Origin: an uncultured Planctomycetaceae bacterium
GTDB taxonomy: Bacteria; Planctomycetota; Planctomycetia; Pirellulales; Pirellulaceae
Direction: 5' to 3'
Assembly: GCA_903863885.1 (NCBI GenBank)
Contig: CAIPEB010000292.1
Coordinates: forward strand, 1 to 64,000
DNA length: 64,000 nt
Shown in pieces: positions 7,199-16,837 of this stretch (positions are counted from its first letter, which is position 1; the number at the start of each line of letters is the position of its first letter). A program made the translations under genes and the position numbers. The notes under the pieces were generated by a model that saw only the letters and a program-made list of their open reading frames with translations, did no database searches and was not told the DNA's origin.

Positions 7199-9895
7199 AT
7201 GAGTCCGATCGTCCACATGATTTCGCTCGCATGGCGACAGCCAATGGCGATCGGGTTGCCCAAGGCGATCGAGGTCTTGGCATGTGCGGTGATACTGACG
7301 TGCGCGACAATATCGGCCGCGGCCATTCAGGACGACTTCGAATCGCCTGAACCCAGTTGGCGGATTGCGGACGCGGATTGCTCATTCGAGGTACTGCAGC
7401 ATCTGCGGACTTTTCAAGAAGCCCATTCGGGGCGTGGAAGCGAGCACCTTCGCTTGCGGTTCGGACAGGGCACGTACGTGCATCTGGTTCACGACGTGAC
7501 GCCTTCGCGGATCATCGCCGAATTGCTTCCCCAGGTCTGGATCAAAACGGACCGCACCGGTCTGCAGTTTTATGCGCGGGCCGTGCTGCCGCGAAGTCGC
7601 GACAAGAAAGGCCAGACCCTGACCGTCCTGTTGCCTGGAACGAATTACGAGCAGTCAGGCGTGTGGCGACAGTTGGTCGTGCGCGACATTCAGCTGGAGC
7701 TCGAGCGTCAGGTCCGGATTCTGCGGCACGATCACGGACCGCAGGTAGACGCTAAAGAAGCCTACATCGACATGCTGGTGATCAACGCGTACGGCGGCCC
7801 CGGCTCGACAGAACTCTGGATCGATGACCTCCAGTTGCAGGGAGTCGCGTCGAACGGAGTGCCGATTCGACTGGCGACGTTCCAGGACTCGGGCTGGAGC
7901 AGCATGAACAAGCAGGACAAAGAGCCGGTTGGCGGTCCGGCCGGGCCCTCCGGCGCCGGAGAAGCTCCTCGCATGGACGGATCCGTGCTCCTCGCAGGAG
8001 GACGGCCCCTGTTTGCGCGTGCCATCGAACATCAGGGTGAGTCCTTCGCGTGGCTTGCGAAGGCCGGGTTCAACGTAATACGGCTGGCTGCATCGCCGAC
8101 GGCGGCCGAGCTGGCCGAAGCCAAGCAGCTGGGGATCTGGCTGATCGCGCCGCCACCCCCGGACGGCAGCGTCGCGAGCATCGCGCCGAGCGACGACCGA
8201 GTGATTGCGTGGATACTGGGCGACGGGCTGACCCGATCCGAGCAGGGCGCGACTCGGCTCATTGCCAGCCGGGCCCGCGCACTGGGAGGCAGCAAGCCGC
8301 TGGCGTGCGGAGTTAACGAAGGATTCACGAACTACGCGGAGATCGCGGACGTCGTGGTGTTCACTCGCGAAACGCTGGGCACGAGTTTTCCGCTGTCGAG
8401 TTTCGGCGACTGGATGCAGGACGGCGCGCGGGGTTTTCCGCGCGGCGCCGCGGCGTGGGCCAGTGTCGAAAGTGAAATCCCGCCCCGCCTGGAATCGCAG
8501 ATCGTGGCCATGAGCGGCGGCGTGGCGACTCCGACAGCGGTCGAGCCGCTGCAAGTCGAGATGCTGGTTGCCGAGGCCCTCGCCTCCGGCGCTCGCGGCA
8601 TCTATTTCCGGTCTCGTGCCCGGCTGGATCTGCAGGACACGGGAACACGAATTCGCGCGGCGACACTGCAGCTTGTGAATCGGCAACTCGCTCTGGTCGA
8701 ACCCTGGGGAGCCGGCGGCACATTCGAGGAAGAACTGTCCGGCCCCGAAGCGGACACGCGGATCCGCGTGCTCCAGACCCAGCGTGCGCGACTGCTCGTC
8801 ATCACGCAGCACGCCACTTACCAGCAGTTCGCGGCCGGCCCCTGGCGGTCCACTCCGACATCCTTCGCGGCGCGATCGGCTCCGATCACCGATCAGGCCT
8901 TCCTGATCGGCCCGTCGCGGTTGGAACCGCTGCGAGGGGAACGGGCCAGCGGCATGCGGATCGGATTGGATTCCGGCAGCGCCGTCGCGCTGGCAATGCT
9001 CACCCAGGAACCGCTGGCGATCAACCATATCCGCCGCAAGCTGGCCGAAAATGCCCAGCAATCAGCCGCCATTCGTCAGCAGCTCACGTCCCTGCTGATG
9101 TCGCAAACCAGCGAAACCGACCGCCGCATCACCAGTCTGGGACAAGGACTGCCTCAGGCGCAGCTCTGGCTGACTCGCGCCGAGCAGGGATACGCACAGA
9201 TGGGCAAACTGCTGCAGTCGGGCGACGTTGACAACGCCTGGCACGTGTCGGACCAGGTCACCCAGACGCTGCATCAGCTGCGACGAGCCCACTGGGATCG
9301 CGCGGTGCGCGCCGTGCAGTCGCCGTGTGTGAGTCCGCTGTTGGCCACCTACGACAGCCTCCCGCGACACTGGCAGCTCATTTCCCAGATGAACTCGGCG
9401 CGCTGGCAGCCTAATTCGCTGGCCGGCGGGGATTTCGAGAACCTCGACCTGATGCTGAAGAACGGCTGGCAGCAGGTCCGCAGTTCCCAGACCGGCATCC
9501 AGTCCACCGTGGAACTGTCGTTTCACTCGCCGCGGGAGGGCCGATCGTGCCTGCATCTGCAGGCATGGACGGAGCGTTCGCCCGGCGGATCCCGGCTGGA
9601 AGACTGGCCTGTATCGATCATCACAGCCCCGGTGCCGATCTTGCCGAACCAGATGGTGCGAATTCACGGGTGGGTCAACGTCGCCGGCACCGTGCGCGAA
9701 AGTCGCGAGGGCGTGCTGATCGCGGATACGATCGGCGGCCTGACGCTCGCCGAACGCATCTTCGACACAAAAGGCTGGCAGGAATTCACGTTCTACCGCA
9801 TCGCGCCGAATGACCAGCCGCTGGCCGTCACCATGGCCTTGACCGGCCTGGGCGAAGCCTGGTTCGATGATCTGTCCATTACAATCAAGGAATAA
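7199..9895 (+). CDS. Large secreted protein with carbohydrate-binding-like and TIM-barrel-like regions
   Basis: This is an exported protein of about 898 residues with unknown function. A signal peptide lies near the N-terminus (LPKAIEVLACAVILTCATISAAA, ending just before QDDFESP). Starts at ATG 7199, 7217 or 7244 are all possible, and I give the longest plausible one. The first 200 residues of the mature chain look like a beta-sandwich carbohydrate-binding module (DDFESPEPSW, ELWIDDLQLQG). A middle alpha/beta part (FAWLAKAGFNVIRL, RVIAWILGDGL) resembles a glycoside-hydrolase-type barrel but has no clear acid pair. The end is again sandwich-like (EAWFDDLSITIKE). It precedes a membrane protein in the same direction. 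An envelope or polysaccharide role is an inference. Confidence 0.75.
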   Translation: MSPIVHMISLAWRQPMAIGLPKAIEVLACAVILTCATISAAAIQDDFESPEPSWRIADADCSFEVLQHLRTFQEAHSGRGSEHLRLRFGQGTYVHLVHDVTPSRIIAELLPQVWIKTDRTGLQFYARAVLPRSRDKKGQTLTVLLPGTNYEQSGVWRQLVVRDIQLELERQVRILRHDHGPQVDAKEAYIDMLVINAYGGPGSTELWIDDLQLQGVASNGVPIRLATFQDSGWSSMNKQDKEPVGGPAGPSGAGEAPRMDGSVLLAGGRPLFARAIEHQGESFAWLAKAGFNVIRLAASPTAAELAEAKQLGIWLIAPPPPDGSVASIAPSDDRVIAWILGDGLTRSEQGATRLIASRARALGGSKPLACGVNEGFTNYAEIADVVVFTRETLGTSFPLSSFGDWMQDGARGFPRGAAAWASVESEIPPRLESQIVAMSGGVATPTAVEPLQVEMLVAEALASGARGIYFRSRARLDLQDTGTRIRAATLQLVNRQLALVEPWGAGGTFEEELSGPEADTRIRVLQTQRARLLVITQHATYQQFAAGPWRSTPTSFAARSAPITDQAFLIGPSRLEPLRGERASGMRIGLDSGSAVALAMLTQEPLAINHIRRKLAENAQQSAAIRQQLTSLLMSQTSETDRRITSLGQGLPQAQLWLTRAEQGYAQMGKLLQSGDVDNAWHVSDQVTQTLHQLRRAHWDRAVRAVQSPCVSPLLATYDSLPRHWQLISQMNSARWQPNSLAGGDFENLDLMLKNGWQQVRSSQTGIQSTVELSFHSPREGRSCLHLQAWTERSPGGSRLEDWPVSIITAPVPILPNQMVRIHGWVNVAGTVRESREGVLIADTIGGLTLAERIFDTKGWQEFTFYRIAPNDQPLAVTMALTGLGEAWFDDLSITIKE

Positions 9896-9970
9896 TCGAG
9901 CGCGGAACTGCATCGTCGTGCAGCCGCCGCCTTTTGGCCCGTCGCACATCCGTTTTCCGCGAGCAGCCCC

Positions 9971-10603
9971 GTGGACCAGGCAACGCAACAGTTTTGGGAT
10001 TTGGTGCAGGAATGTCAGCGGCCCGAATTCTGGATCCCCGCGATCTCGGCTTTCGGCGGAGCCGTCGTCATGATGGTTGTCCTGTTCGCGCTGGTGTGGT
10101 TCGTGCGGAGGCGAAGAGCGGGCGCGGTCGATGAAGAACCGCAGCTTGCCTCGATCGATGTGGGCGCTCTGGCTCCGATCGGCCCGCCGGCAGACAGCCC
10201 GCGGCTGACCGTCTACGGAACGCCCGTTCGCCTGACGATCCTCGCCATCGCGCCCGTGGGACGTGACAGCCAACTGCCCGATGCCCTCGACATCCCGGCG
10301 CTCATGGACCAGCTTGTGCCAGGCATGAAGCGGATCGTGGAGACTCACCACCCCGAAATCGTGTGCTGGCCGAGCCAGTTGAGTTCCCACGGTTTCGTGC
10401 GGTCGTTCTTCCAGCTCGTTCGGCTGCCCGGCGACAAGGGCCGCGAGACTCCCTGGTGCAGCGTTGCCGGCAAGTTCCGCGCGTCGGGACGGCACTATCT
10501 TGCGGGGCTGGTCATGTGCGGCCAGTGCGACAACGGCCTAAATCAGGTCGAAGTCCGGCACGACGGTTTGTGGAACGACATCTTGAGAATCCAGGAATCT
10601 TGA
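9971..10603 (+). CDS. Single-pass membrane protein of unknown function
   Basis: This 210-residue protein has one transmembrane helix (about residues 25-46, AISAFGGAVVMMVVLFALVWFV) followed by RRRR, which predicts a cytoplasmic C-terminal domain. The soluble part contains LTVYGTPVRLTILAIAPVG and a Cys pair in GLVMCGQCDNG. I recognise no named family. It starts 75 bases after the secreted protein and ends 30 bases before glycerate kinase, so the three may be co-transcribed. A short hairpin overlaps the stop codon. Confidence 0.72.
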   Translation: MDQATQQFWDLVQECQRPEFWIPAISAFGGAVVMMVVLFALVWFVRRRRAGAVDEEPQLASIDVGALAPIGPPADSPRLTVYGTPVRLTILAIAPVGRDSQLPDALDIPALMDQLVPGMKRIVETHHPEIVCWPSQLSSHGFVRSFFQLVRLPGDKGRETPWCSVAGKFRASGRHYLAGLVMCGQCDNGLNQVEVRHDGLWNDILRIQES

Positions 10604-10610
10604 GATTCCT
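10593..10610 (+). terminator. Hairpin overlapping stop codon, followed by TTTCC
   Basis: AGGAATC, loop TTGA (containing the TGA stop), GATTCCT form a perfect 7-bp stem, followed by a short run of T. It could be a weak terminator or attenuator before the glycerate kinase gene, whose start is only 24 bases further on. Confidence 0.35.
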
Positions 10611-10633
10611 TTTCCAAACAGCGAGGCCGCGAC

Positions 10634-12052
10634 ATGCTCCGATCTACCGCTCAACGGCGCGACGACGCGCTGGCGATCTGGTCAGCTGCCGTGCGGGCGG
10701 TTGACAGTTGCCGGCTGGTGCGCAAATACGTCCGCGTCGAGGGACGCCAGCTGCTGATCGGCGATGAATCGATCCGCCTGGACTCGATCCGGCGGATCAT
10801 CGTGGTCGGCGCGGGCAAGGCGGGCGCCGGGATGGCTGAAGGAATCGAACTGGCGCTGGGCGAACCGCTGATGGCCGCGAAAGACCTCGCAGGTTGGATC
10901 AATGTGCCGGAGGACTGCGTGCGTCCTCTAAGCCGCATCCGTTTACACGGAGCCAGGCCGGCCGGCATCAACGAACCAACCGAGGCGGGTGTCATCGGCA
11001 CGCAGCGCATTCTCGACCTCGTAACACAAGCATCGGCTGATGATCTGTGCATCTGCCTGCTGTCAGGGGGCGGCTCCGCTTTGCTGCCTGCTCCCGTGCA
11101 GGGAATCCGCCTTGCCGACAAGCAGGCCGTCACCAAGCACCTCAGCGGTGCCGGCGCGAACATCCTGGAATTGAACACGGTACGCAAACAGCTCAGCCGT
11201 ATCAAAGGCGGCGGACTGGCTCGCGAATGTCGCGCCGGCCGGTTGAGAACGCTGATCATCTCGGACGTGCTCGGAGATCCGCTCGACGTCATCGCGTCGG
11301 GCCCGACGGTACCGAATCAAACCACTGCGCAAGACGCGCTGCGGGTTCTTGAGCAGTTCTCGGCCCGCGAAGCCGGTATCGCTTCACAGGTCTTCGACCG
11401 GCTCGAGCAGGCCGACCGAACAGCCTCGTCGCGCGCGGAACCCGGCATTGATGTGAAGAACCTGATCATCGGCAACAACGCGGCAGCCGTCGACGCGGCA
11501 GGTATCGAAGCCGAACGACGCGGCTACAACCGCACGATGACGTCGTCGAGCAAACCGGAAGGCACGGCCGAAGAAGTGGGAAGTGCCCTGGCCCGCACGG
11601 CCCGACGCATGCAAAGCGAACCCGGCCCGGACTGTCTGATCACCGGCGGCGAACCGGTGGTGCAACTCGTCCCATCCCCACGCCGAGGTCGCGGAGGCCG
11701 CAATCAGCAACTCGTGCTGGCGTCGCTGCTTGAACTGATCGATCCGCTCCGATCCGGCGAGGCTCGCCACAACGCGACGGCCCAAATGTTATCAGGCATC
11801 ACGATTCTCTCCGGCGGCACCGATGGCGAAGACGGCCCGACCGACGCGGCCGGTGCGATGATCGATGACGATTTCTGCAGGTCGATGGCGCAGCTGGGAC
11901 TTGATCCGTTTGAGCATCTGGCCCGCAACAACGCCTACCCCTTCTTCGAGGCTATCGGCAGCCTGCTAAAGACCGGGCCCACGCATACGAACGTCTGTGA
12001 TGTGCGCGTCGTCGTCGTTGATCGAATGGACCGGCAAACCGGAGCAAGCTGA
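10634..12052 (+). CDS. Glycerate 2-kinase (GckA/TtuD, MOFRL family)
   Basis: It phosphorylates D-glycerate to 2-phosphoglycerate using ATP in the cytoplasm, feeding glycolysis from serine, tartronate or glycolate-type routes. The 472 residues are slightly longer than the usual 420-450. The N-terminal DUF4147-type domain has GAGKAGAGMAEG and the signature CLLSGGGSALLPAP. The C-terminal MOFRL part has GGRNQQLVLA and SGGTDGEDGPTDAAGAM. Both halves are complete, including the SGGTDG substrate loop. No hydroxypyruvate reductase or tartronate semialdehyde reductase is adjacent. The HIBADH-type dehydrogenase at 18.7 kb could in principle make glycerate, but that is speculative. Confidence 0.9.
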   Translation: MLRSTAQRRDDALAIWSAAVRAVDSCRLVRKYVRVEGRQLLIGDESIRLDSIRRIIVVGAGKAGAGMAEGIELALGEPLMAAKDLAGWINVPEDCVRPLSRIRLHGARPAGINEPTEAGVIGTQRILDLVTQASADDLCICLLSGGGSALLPAPVQGIRLADKQAVTKHLSGAGANILELNTVRKQLSRIKGGGLARECRAGRLRTLIISDVLGDPLDVIASGPTVPNQTTAQDALRVLEQFSAREAGIASQVFDRLEQADRTASSRAEPGIDVKNLIIGNNAAAVDAAGIEAERRGYNRTMTSSSKPEGTAEEVGSALARTARRMQSEPGPDCLITGGEPVVQLVPSPRRGRGGRNQQLVLASLLELIDPLRSGEARHNATAQMLSGITILSGGTDGEDGPTDAAGAMIDDDFCRSMAQLGLDPFEHLARNNAYPFFEAIGSLLKTGPTHTNVCDVRVVVVDRMDRQTGAS

Positions 12053-12488
12053 GACACTCCCTGCCGCTCGGCCGGGAATTGCGCGATTCGGCACGACGGA
12101 CTCTTTCCGCACGGCTCGCCTCGGGCTCGGCCGGCACCGGACAACAACCGCATCCTCCAACCGAATCGCGACTTACACACACGACAGCTGAAGACTTCGC
12201 ACCCGAAAAAGGCTGGCAATCCGGCCTAGGGCAGTTCCGCTGATCCTGCTAATATCCGGCCGCGAACTGCTCGCGCATCGCGTTGTCCGAGACAACGGCT
12301 GTGGTGTTGATGCACGGACTTGCCATGGATGGGCATCACCTCGCAGGATGAAAACGCGATGCCGGGTGCCAGTAGTCGGGTGGACGATTGTCGTTCTCCG
12401 GACTCCGGACTGCAGACTTTTTGGTACGAGAGTTTAAAGAGAAAACCAGACCGATCAGTTGGCTTCAGTGAAGCAAGGATGCTTGGCG
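12053..12488. other. Intergenic region with short GACT heptamer run, no gene
   Basis: These 436 bases lie between glycerate kinase and the TIGR03009-type gene. Short open frames exist, but none has a ribosome-binding site plus protein-like composition. The notable element is a heptamer-periodic run at 12401-12421 (GACTCCG GACTGCA GACTTTT) similar to that at 3597. A relatively AT-rich stretch (12415-12450) is a plausible promoter area. Confidence 0.5.
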
Positions 12489-13607
12489 ATGGCAGCCGTT
12501 TTGCGATTTTCGATGGTCGTGGTGGTGATCGCGTCAATTCCGCTGTTGGCAATGCAGGCGGACGCACAGCAGCCGTCGGGCGTTCAGCCGGCGGCTGGCA
12601 TGCAGCAGCAGGCGGGAATGCAGCAGCCGGCGGGCGTTCAGCAACCGGCAGCAGCCGCAGCAGCCCAGCCCGCGGCCCGACCGGCCACGGCTCAACCGCA
12701 AGCCTCTTCTTCGTCGGTCACCACGCCGCAGGCACCGGCCTGGTATCCCTTGCCCAAGGACCATGCCGAGTATGTCGACAAGGTGCTCGCCTTCTGGGAA
12801 TTCAAGTCCAAGGAGACGGAGCGTTATCGTTGCCGCTTCAAGCGATGGGAATACGACCCCGACTGGGTCGGCAGTCCGAACGTCGCCAAGTCCTATTCGG
12901 AAGGCACGATCAACTATGCGTCGCCCGACAAGGGCCTGTTTCGCGTCGACAAGTGCATGCAGGTTTCCCTTCCGTTGACCCAGGGCCAGGAGCCGAAGTT
13001 CACGGAAACCGAAGCCACGATGAACGAGTATTGGGTCTGCGACGGCAAGTCGATCTTTGAGTTTGACGGACGCAACAAGAACCTCGTCCAGCGGGAACTG
13101 CCGCCGGACATGCAGGGCAAGCAGATCGTCGAAGGACCGCTGCCGTTCCTGTTCGGCGCAAGTGCCGATTCGATCAAGGCCCGGTACTGGATCCGCGCGA
13201 TCATTCCACCGCCGAAGAAAGGCGTCTTCTGGCTGGAAGCCGAACCGAAGATGCGCGAGGACGCGGCCAACTTCAAGCGAGTGCACATCATCATCGCCGA
13301 GACGGACTTCCTGCCCGAGGGCCTGGTGCTGTTCCATCGCACGAAAGCCACCACTACGTTCGCGTTCGAAGAGCGCGAGCGGAACTGGAACGAACTGCTC
13401 GAGAAGATCAACGTCTGGCACCGCCAGTTCTTCGAGCCGGCCACTCCGTCGGGGTGGAAGAAAGTCGTCGAGCGATATCAGGAGCCCACGACGGTTCCCG
13501 TATCCGCGCCGAACGCCGCACCGGCGGGTGCGCTGAAAAAGGCGCCCAACGGCGTTCCAGCCAACGGTCCCGCGGCACAACCGCAGCGTATGCCGAAACA
13601 GGGCTGA
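12489..13607 (+). CDS. Secreted planctomycete protein with TIGR03009-type domain
   Basis: This is an exported protein of 372 residues. A signal peptide (VLRFSMVVVVIASIPLLAMQADA) is followed by a low-complexity Gln/Pro/Ala linker with short repeats (GMQQ, GVQQP) to about residue 80. The globular domain follows, and I recognise it as the planctomycete TIGR03009 domain (DHAEYVDKVLAFWEFKS, VEGPLPFLFGASADSIKARYW). It ends in another Ala/Pro-rich tail. The fold resembles outer-membrane lipoprotein-carrier (LolA-like) proteins in its strand pattern, but that is only an impression. ATG 12489 was chosen because AAGGA is 9 bases upstream; the in-frame TTG 12459 lacks a site. The function is unknown. 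Confidence 0.8.
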   Translation: MAAVLRFSMVVVVIASIPLLAMQADAQQPSGVQPAAGMQQQAGMQQPAGVQQPAAAAAAQPAARPATAQPQASSSSVTTPQAPAWYPLPKDHAEYVDKVLAFWEFKSKETERYRCRFKRWEYDPDWVGSPNVAKSYSEGTINYASPDKGLFRVDKCMQVSLPLTQGQEPKFTETEATMNEYWVCDGKSIFEFDGRNKNLVQRELPPDMQGKQIVEGPLPFLFGASADSIKARYWIRAIIPPPKKGVFWLEAEPKMREDAANFKRVHIIIAETDFLPEGLVLFHRTKATTTFAFEERERNWNELLEKINVWHRQFFEPATPSGWKKVVERYQEPTTVPVSAPNAAPAGALKKAPNGVPANGPAAQPQRMPKQG

Positions 13608-13680
13608 GCTTTTCGCGACATTGAGCCGGACAATTGCTCTGGCTGGGCCGCCCGCCTATGCCGCCCGCCCCGGGGATACC

Positions 13681-13686
13681 TATAAT
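13681..13686 (+). promoter_or_regulatory. TATAAT -10 hexamer upstream of the NfeD operon
   Basis: A perfect TATAAT lies 97 bases before ATG 13778. There is no convincing -35 at the right distance, because the upstream sequence is very GC-rich. It may be a weak or activator-dependent promoter for the NfeD/FloA genes. Confidence 0.35.
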
Positions 13687-13777
13687 ACATCATCCCTGGG
13701 CGCCCTAAGACTTGCGCATCCGGAGCGAATGGATACTGGGTGCGGCACGTTTCGTTCGACAGCCGGGCGGTTCCTCT

Positions 13778-16045
13778 ATGTTCCAGCTGTTTGGCACAAA
13801 TCGAAGTCGGGGACTCGCCTGCGGGTATCCGGGTATCCGTGAAGGCGAGGAGTTCCGGGTTCTCGGTCTGTTTTTCTGTCTCGTCGCCTGCTCTCTGGCG
13901 GGCCTGATCGGCAGAGGTCTGGCGGGTGCCGAAGAGAGCAAGAAGGCAGCGGTGGCTGCCGTTCAGCCGAAGCCGGCCGAATTGGCCAGGGCTTATCTGA
14001 TTCCTGTGCCGCTGCCGATCGCGGGCTCGGTGGACAATCATCTCAAGCGGCGTATCGATCAGATTCTCAGCGAGTTGCCGCGGGGCACGGCGCGTCAGAT
14101 TCTCGTGCTGGAGTTTCGGCCGGCGGCGGGCAAGCCTGCGGACGCGAGCGAATTCGAGCGGTGTCTTTCGCTGGCTCGATATCTGGCCAGCGAGCGACTG
14201 GCTCCCTTGCGGACGGTCGCCTACCTGCCTGCCGCGGTCAAGGGACACGCGGTGCTGGCCGTGCTCGCGTGCGAAGAGATCGTAATTGCACCGGACGCGA
14301 TGTTCGGCGCCGCGGGAATCAAAGAAACGCACATCGACGCGACGATGCAGCAGGGCTATACGGAAATCGCCGAGCGGCGGCGAACCGTGCCCGTGGCGAT
14401 CGCGTTGGGCATGCTCGACAAGAGCGCCGGCGTCCAGAAGGTGCAGACCCTCGACGGACCGCGGTATGTGCTCAACAGCGAACTCGATGACTTGAAACGC
14501 AAGACCACGATCAGTTCGATGGAATCGGTGGTTCAGCCCGGGGACATGGCCGTCTTTTCGGGGCGGGACCTGCGGCTGAAGCACAGTTTTGCCAGCCACC
14601 TCGCCGCCAATCGCAGCGAACTGGCATCGGCGCTCCAGGTTGCTCCGCAGTCGCTCGAGGAGGACCCGTCGCTGGGAAGCAAGTGGACGGCCGTGCGGGT
14701 CGATGTGAGCGGCCCGATCCAGGCCAAGTCGATCAACTGGGTGGAACGCAGCATTCGCCAGCGCACGTCGGGCGGCAACGCGAACCTGCTGTGCGTCGTC
14801 GTGGACAGCCCGGGCGGATCGGTGACGGACAGCCTGAGGCTGGCGAATTTCCTAGTCAGCCTCGATCCGAGCGAAGTGCGCACCGTGGCCTATGTGGGAG
14901 GCGAAGCGAGGGCCGATGCGGCCTTGATCGCCATGGCCTGCGACCAGCTCGTCATGGCCGACGAAGCCGTGCTGGGCGGCCCCGGCGCGGTGGATATCGC
15001 AGAGGGCCAGATTGTCGAGGTGCGGCGGGCCGTGCGCGCCATTGCCGATGCAAAGCAGCGGGACTGGTCCTTATGGACGGCGCTCGTCGATCCCTCGCTG
15101 ACCCTGAACCGGTTCACTCGCGAGGGCACGGGCCAGACGCGGATTTTCTGCCCGGAGGAGCTGGCGCTGCAGAAGGATCCGGAAGCATGGAGCAGGGGCG
15201 ACACGGTGGACACTCGCCGCGGCCTGACGGGACATGACGCGGAGCGGTTGGGCGTCGCGCGTTTTCTGGCTGCCGATTTCGGCGAATTTCAGCAACTCTA
15301 TCATCTCGAGGGCGACATCGAATCCGTGCGGCCCACCTGGGCGCACGTGCTGGTCGAACATCTGGCTTCCCCGCAGATCGCGGGACTGCTGCTGTTTGTC
15401 GCCTGGTTCGCCCTGCTGATCGAACTGTCCCACCCGGGCCTGAGCCTGGCGGGCTTTCTGTCGATGCTGTGCTTTGTGGTCTACTTCTGGAGCCAGTTTC
15501 TGCACGGGACGGCGGGGTGGCTGGAGATCCTGCTGTTCACCGCCGGCGTCGTCAGCGTGCTGGTGGAAGTCTTCGTGGTGCCCGGCACGGGGGTTTTCGG
15601 TTTTGGCGGCGGTCTGATGATCGTGGCTTCGATCATCCTGGCCAGCCAGACGTTCATCATTCCGCGCAACGTGTACCAGTTCGAGCAACTGCCCGGTTCG
15701 CTGATGATGGTCGCCGCGGGAGGTGCGGGAGCCTTTGCCTCGATGATCCTGATGCGGCGGTACCTCGCCGAGGCGCCGTTGCTCAAGCGACTGATGCTGC
15801 CCGCTCCCGACGAAGAAGCGCAGGAGAAACTGTCGCGCCGCGAATCGCTGGTCGATTACGAATACCTGCTCGGCAAGCGCGGCCGGACGGTTACTCCGCT
15901 TGTCCCCGCTGGAAAGGCGAGGTTCGGAGACGATATCGTAGACGTCATCAGCGACGGAGCGTTAACGGAACGGAGCGTCGATGTCTATGTGGTCAAGGTG
16001 CTGGGCAATCACGTCTACGTGCAGTCGATCGAAGATCAGACGTAA
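13778..16045 (+). CDS. Long NfeD-family membrane protein with two ClpP-like domains lacking the catalytic Ser
   Basis: This envelope protein of about 755 residues combines, in order: a hydrophobic N-terminus (about 30-48); a first ClpP/crotonase-like domain (about 80-250, FGAAGIKETHI); a second one (about 300-490, LLCVVVDSPGGSVTDS); four or five membrane helices (about 537-640, FVVPGTGVFGFGGG); and a C-terminal OB-fold NfeD domain (about 690-755). In active NfeD-type proteases a Ser sits in a SAG-like turn. Here the two equivalent turns read VKGHAVLAVLAC and ARADAALIAMAC, so Ser appears to be missing in both. It is probably a pseudoprotease or scaffold. The start is uncertain: ATG 13778 has no good ribosome-binding site, and TTG 13712 is the alternative. 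It is first in an operon with nfeD-short and floA. Confidence 0.88.
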   Translation: MFQLFGTNRSRGLACGYPGIREGEEFRVLGLFFCLVACSLAGLIGRGLAGAEESKKAAVAAVQPKPAELARAYLIPVPLPIAGSVDNHLKRRIDQILSELPRGTARQILVLEFRPAAGKPADASEFERCLSLARYLASERLAPLRTVAYLPAAVKGHAVLAVLACEEIVIAPDAMFGAAGIKETHIDATMQQGYTEIAERRRTVPVAIALGMLDKSAGVQKVQTLDGPRYVLNSELDDLKRKTTISSMESVVQPGDMAVFSGRDLRLKHSFASHLAANRSELASALQVAPQSLEEDPSLGSKWTAVRVDVSGPIQAKSINWVERSIRQRTSGGNANLLCVVVDSPGGSVTDSLRLANFLVSLDPSEVRTVAYVGGEARADAALIAMACDQLVMADEAVLGGPGAVDIAEGQIVEVRRAVRAIADAKQRDWSLWTALVDPSLTLNRFTREGTGQTRIFCPEELALQKDPEAWSRGDTVDTRRGLTGHDAERLGVARFLAADFGEFQQLYHLEGDIESVRPTWAHVLVEHLASPQIAGLLLFVAWFALLIELSHPGLSLAGFLSMLCFVVYFWSQFLHGTAGWLEILLFTAGVVSVLVEVFVVPGTGVFGFGGGLMIVASIILASQTFIIPRNVYQFEQLPGSLMMVAAGGAGAFASMILMRRYLAEAPLLKRLMLPAPDEEAQEKLSRRESLVDYEYLLGKRGRTVTPLVPAGKARFGDDIVDVISDGALTERSVDVYVVKVLGNHVYVQSIEDQT

Positions 16046-16146
16046 GCCGGCCGCGGATCCGCAATTCCCGGAAGACAGCGGACCGGCAGCGTCAGCGTGG
16101 AAAGATTCCGTCGGAACAAAACAACAGGCGTAAAGATCATTTCGTC

Positions 16147-16725
16147 ATGCAGCCTATTGCCTGGTCGATATTGTTGCTGATCGCGGGGCTGACCCTCGTT
16201 GGGCTGGAGATCTTCATCCCGTCCGCCGGCGTCATCAGTTGCCTCGCCGCGCTGACGGTCATCGCATCCCTGGTCGTGGCGTTCATGCAAAGCGCCATGC
16301 ACGGTCTGGCGATGCTGGCCGTGACGGCCGTGTTGCTGCCCGCCATGATCGCGATCGCCATCCGCTGGTGGCCGCAGACGCCTATCGGCCGGCTGGTGCT
16401 GATCCCGCGGCCGGAAAGCCCTGACGATGTGCTGCCGGAAAGCGAAGAATACCGGGGTCTGCGCAACCTGATCGGACTGTACGGAGTGGCGCGAAGCAAG
16501 ATGCTGCCCAGCGGTGTGGTGCGCATCGAGAGCAGGAACTACGATGCAGTCAGCGAAGGGATGCCCGTCGACGTGGGCGAACGAGTGAAGGTCATCGACG
16601 TGCGGACCAACCGGATCGTCGTGCGCCGCGTGGCCGAAGGCGAGTTCTTCGCCGAACCGGCGGCCGGCGAGGACGTCATGTCGCGTCCGCTTGATTCGTT
16701 CGGACTGGATGATCCGCTCGCCTGA
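16147..16725 (+). CDS. Short NfeD-like membrane protein
   Basis: This 192-residue partner of flotillin has membrane helices between residues 3 and 75 ([40 protein letters not shown]). A C-terminal soluble beta-rich OB-like domain carries the NfeD pattern ([43 protein letters not shown], given here as family-like). There is no protease domain, as in NfeD1b-type proteins. ATG 16147 was picked because the frame upstream overlaps the preceding gene and looks non-native. It sits between the long NfeD and floA, with 112 bases to floA. Known NfeD proteins cooperate with flotillins in membrane microdomains, and that role is inferred here. Confidence 0.88.
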   Translation: MQPIAWSILLLIAGLTLVGLEIFIPSAGVISCLAALTVIASLVVAFMQSAMHGLAMLAVTAVLLPAMIAIAIRWWPQTPIGRLVLIPRPESPDDVLPESEEYRGLRNLIGLYGVARSKMLPSGVVRIESRNYDAVSEGMPVDVGERVKVIDVRTNRIVVRRVAEGEFFAEPAAGEDVMSRPLDSFGLDDPLA

Positions 16726-16837
16726 AGCGTCCCTTAGCTTGACAACGCGGGCGGGCCCCGTTACAGGACTGGTTGAGCCGGCCGTTGCATTCGCGGATCC
16801 CGGGCGGTCCGCGGCCTTCTTGAGAAAGGATGAGCTG

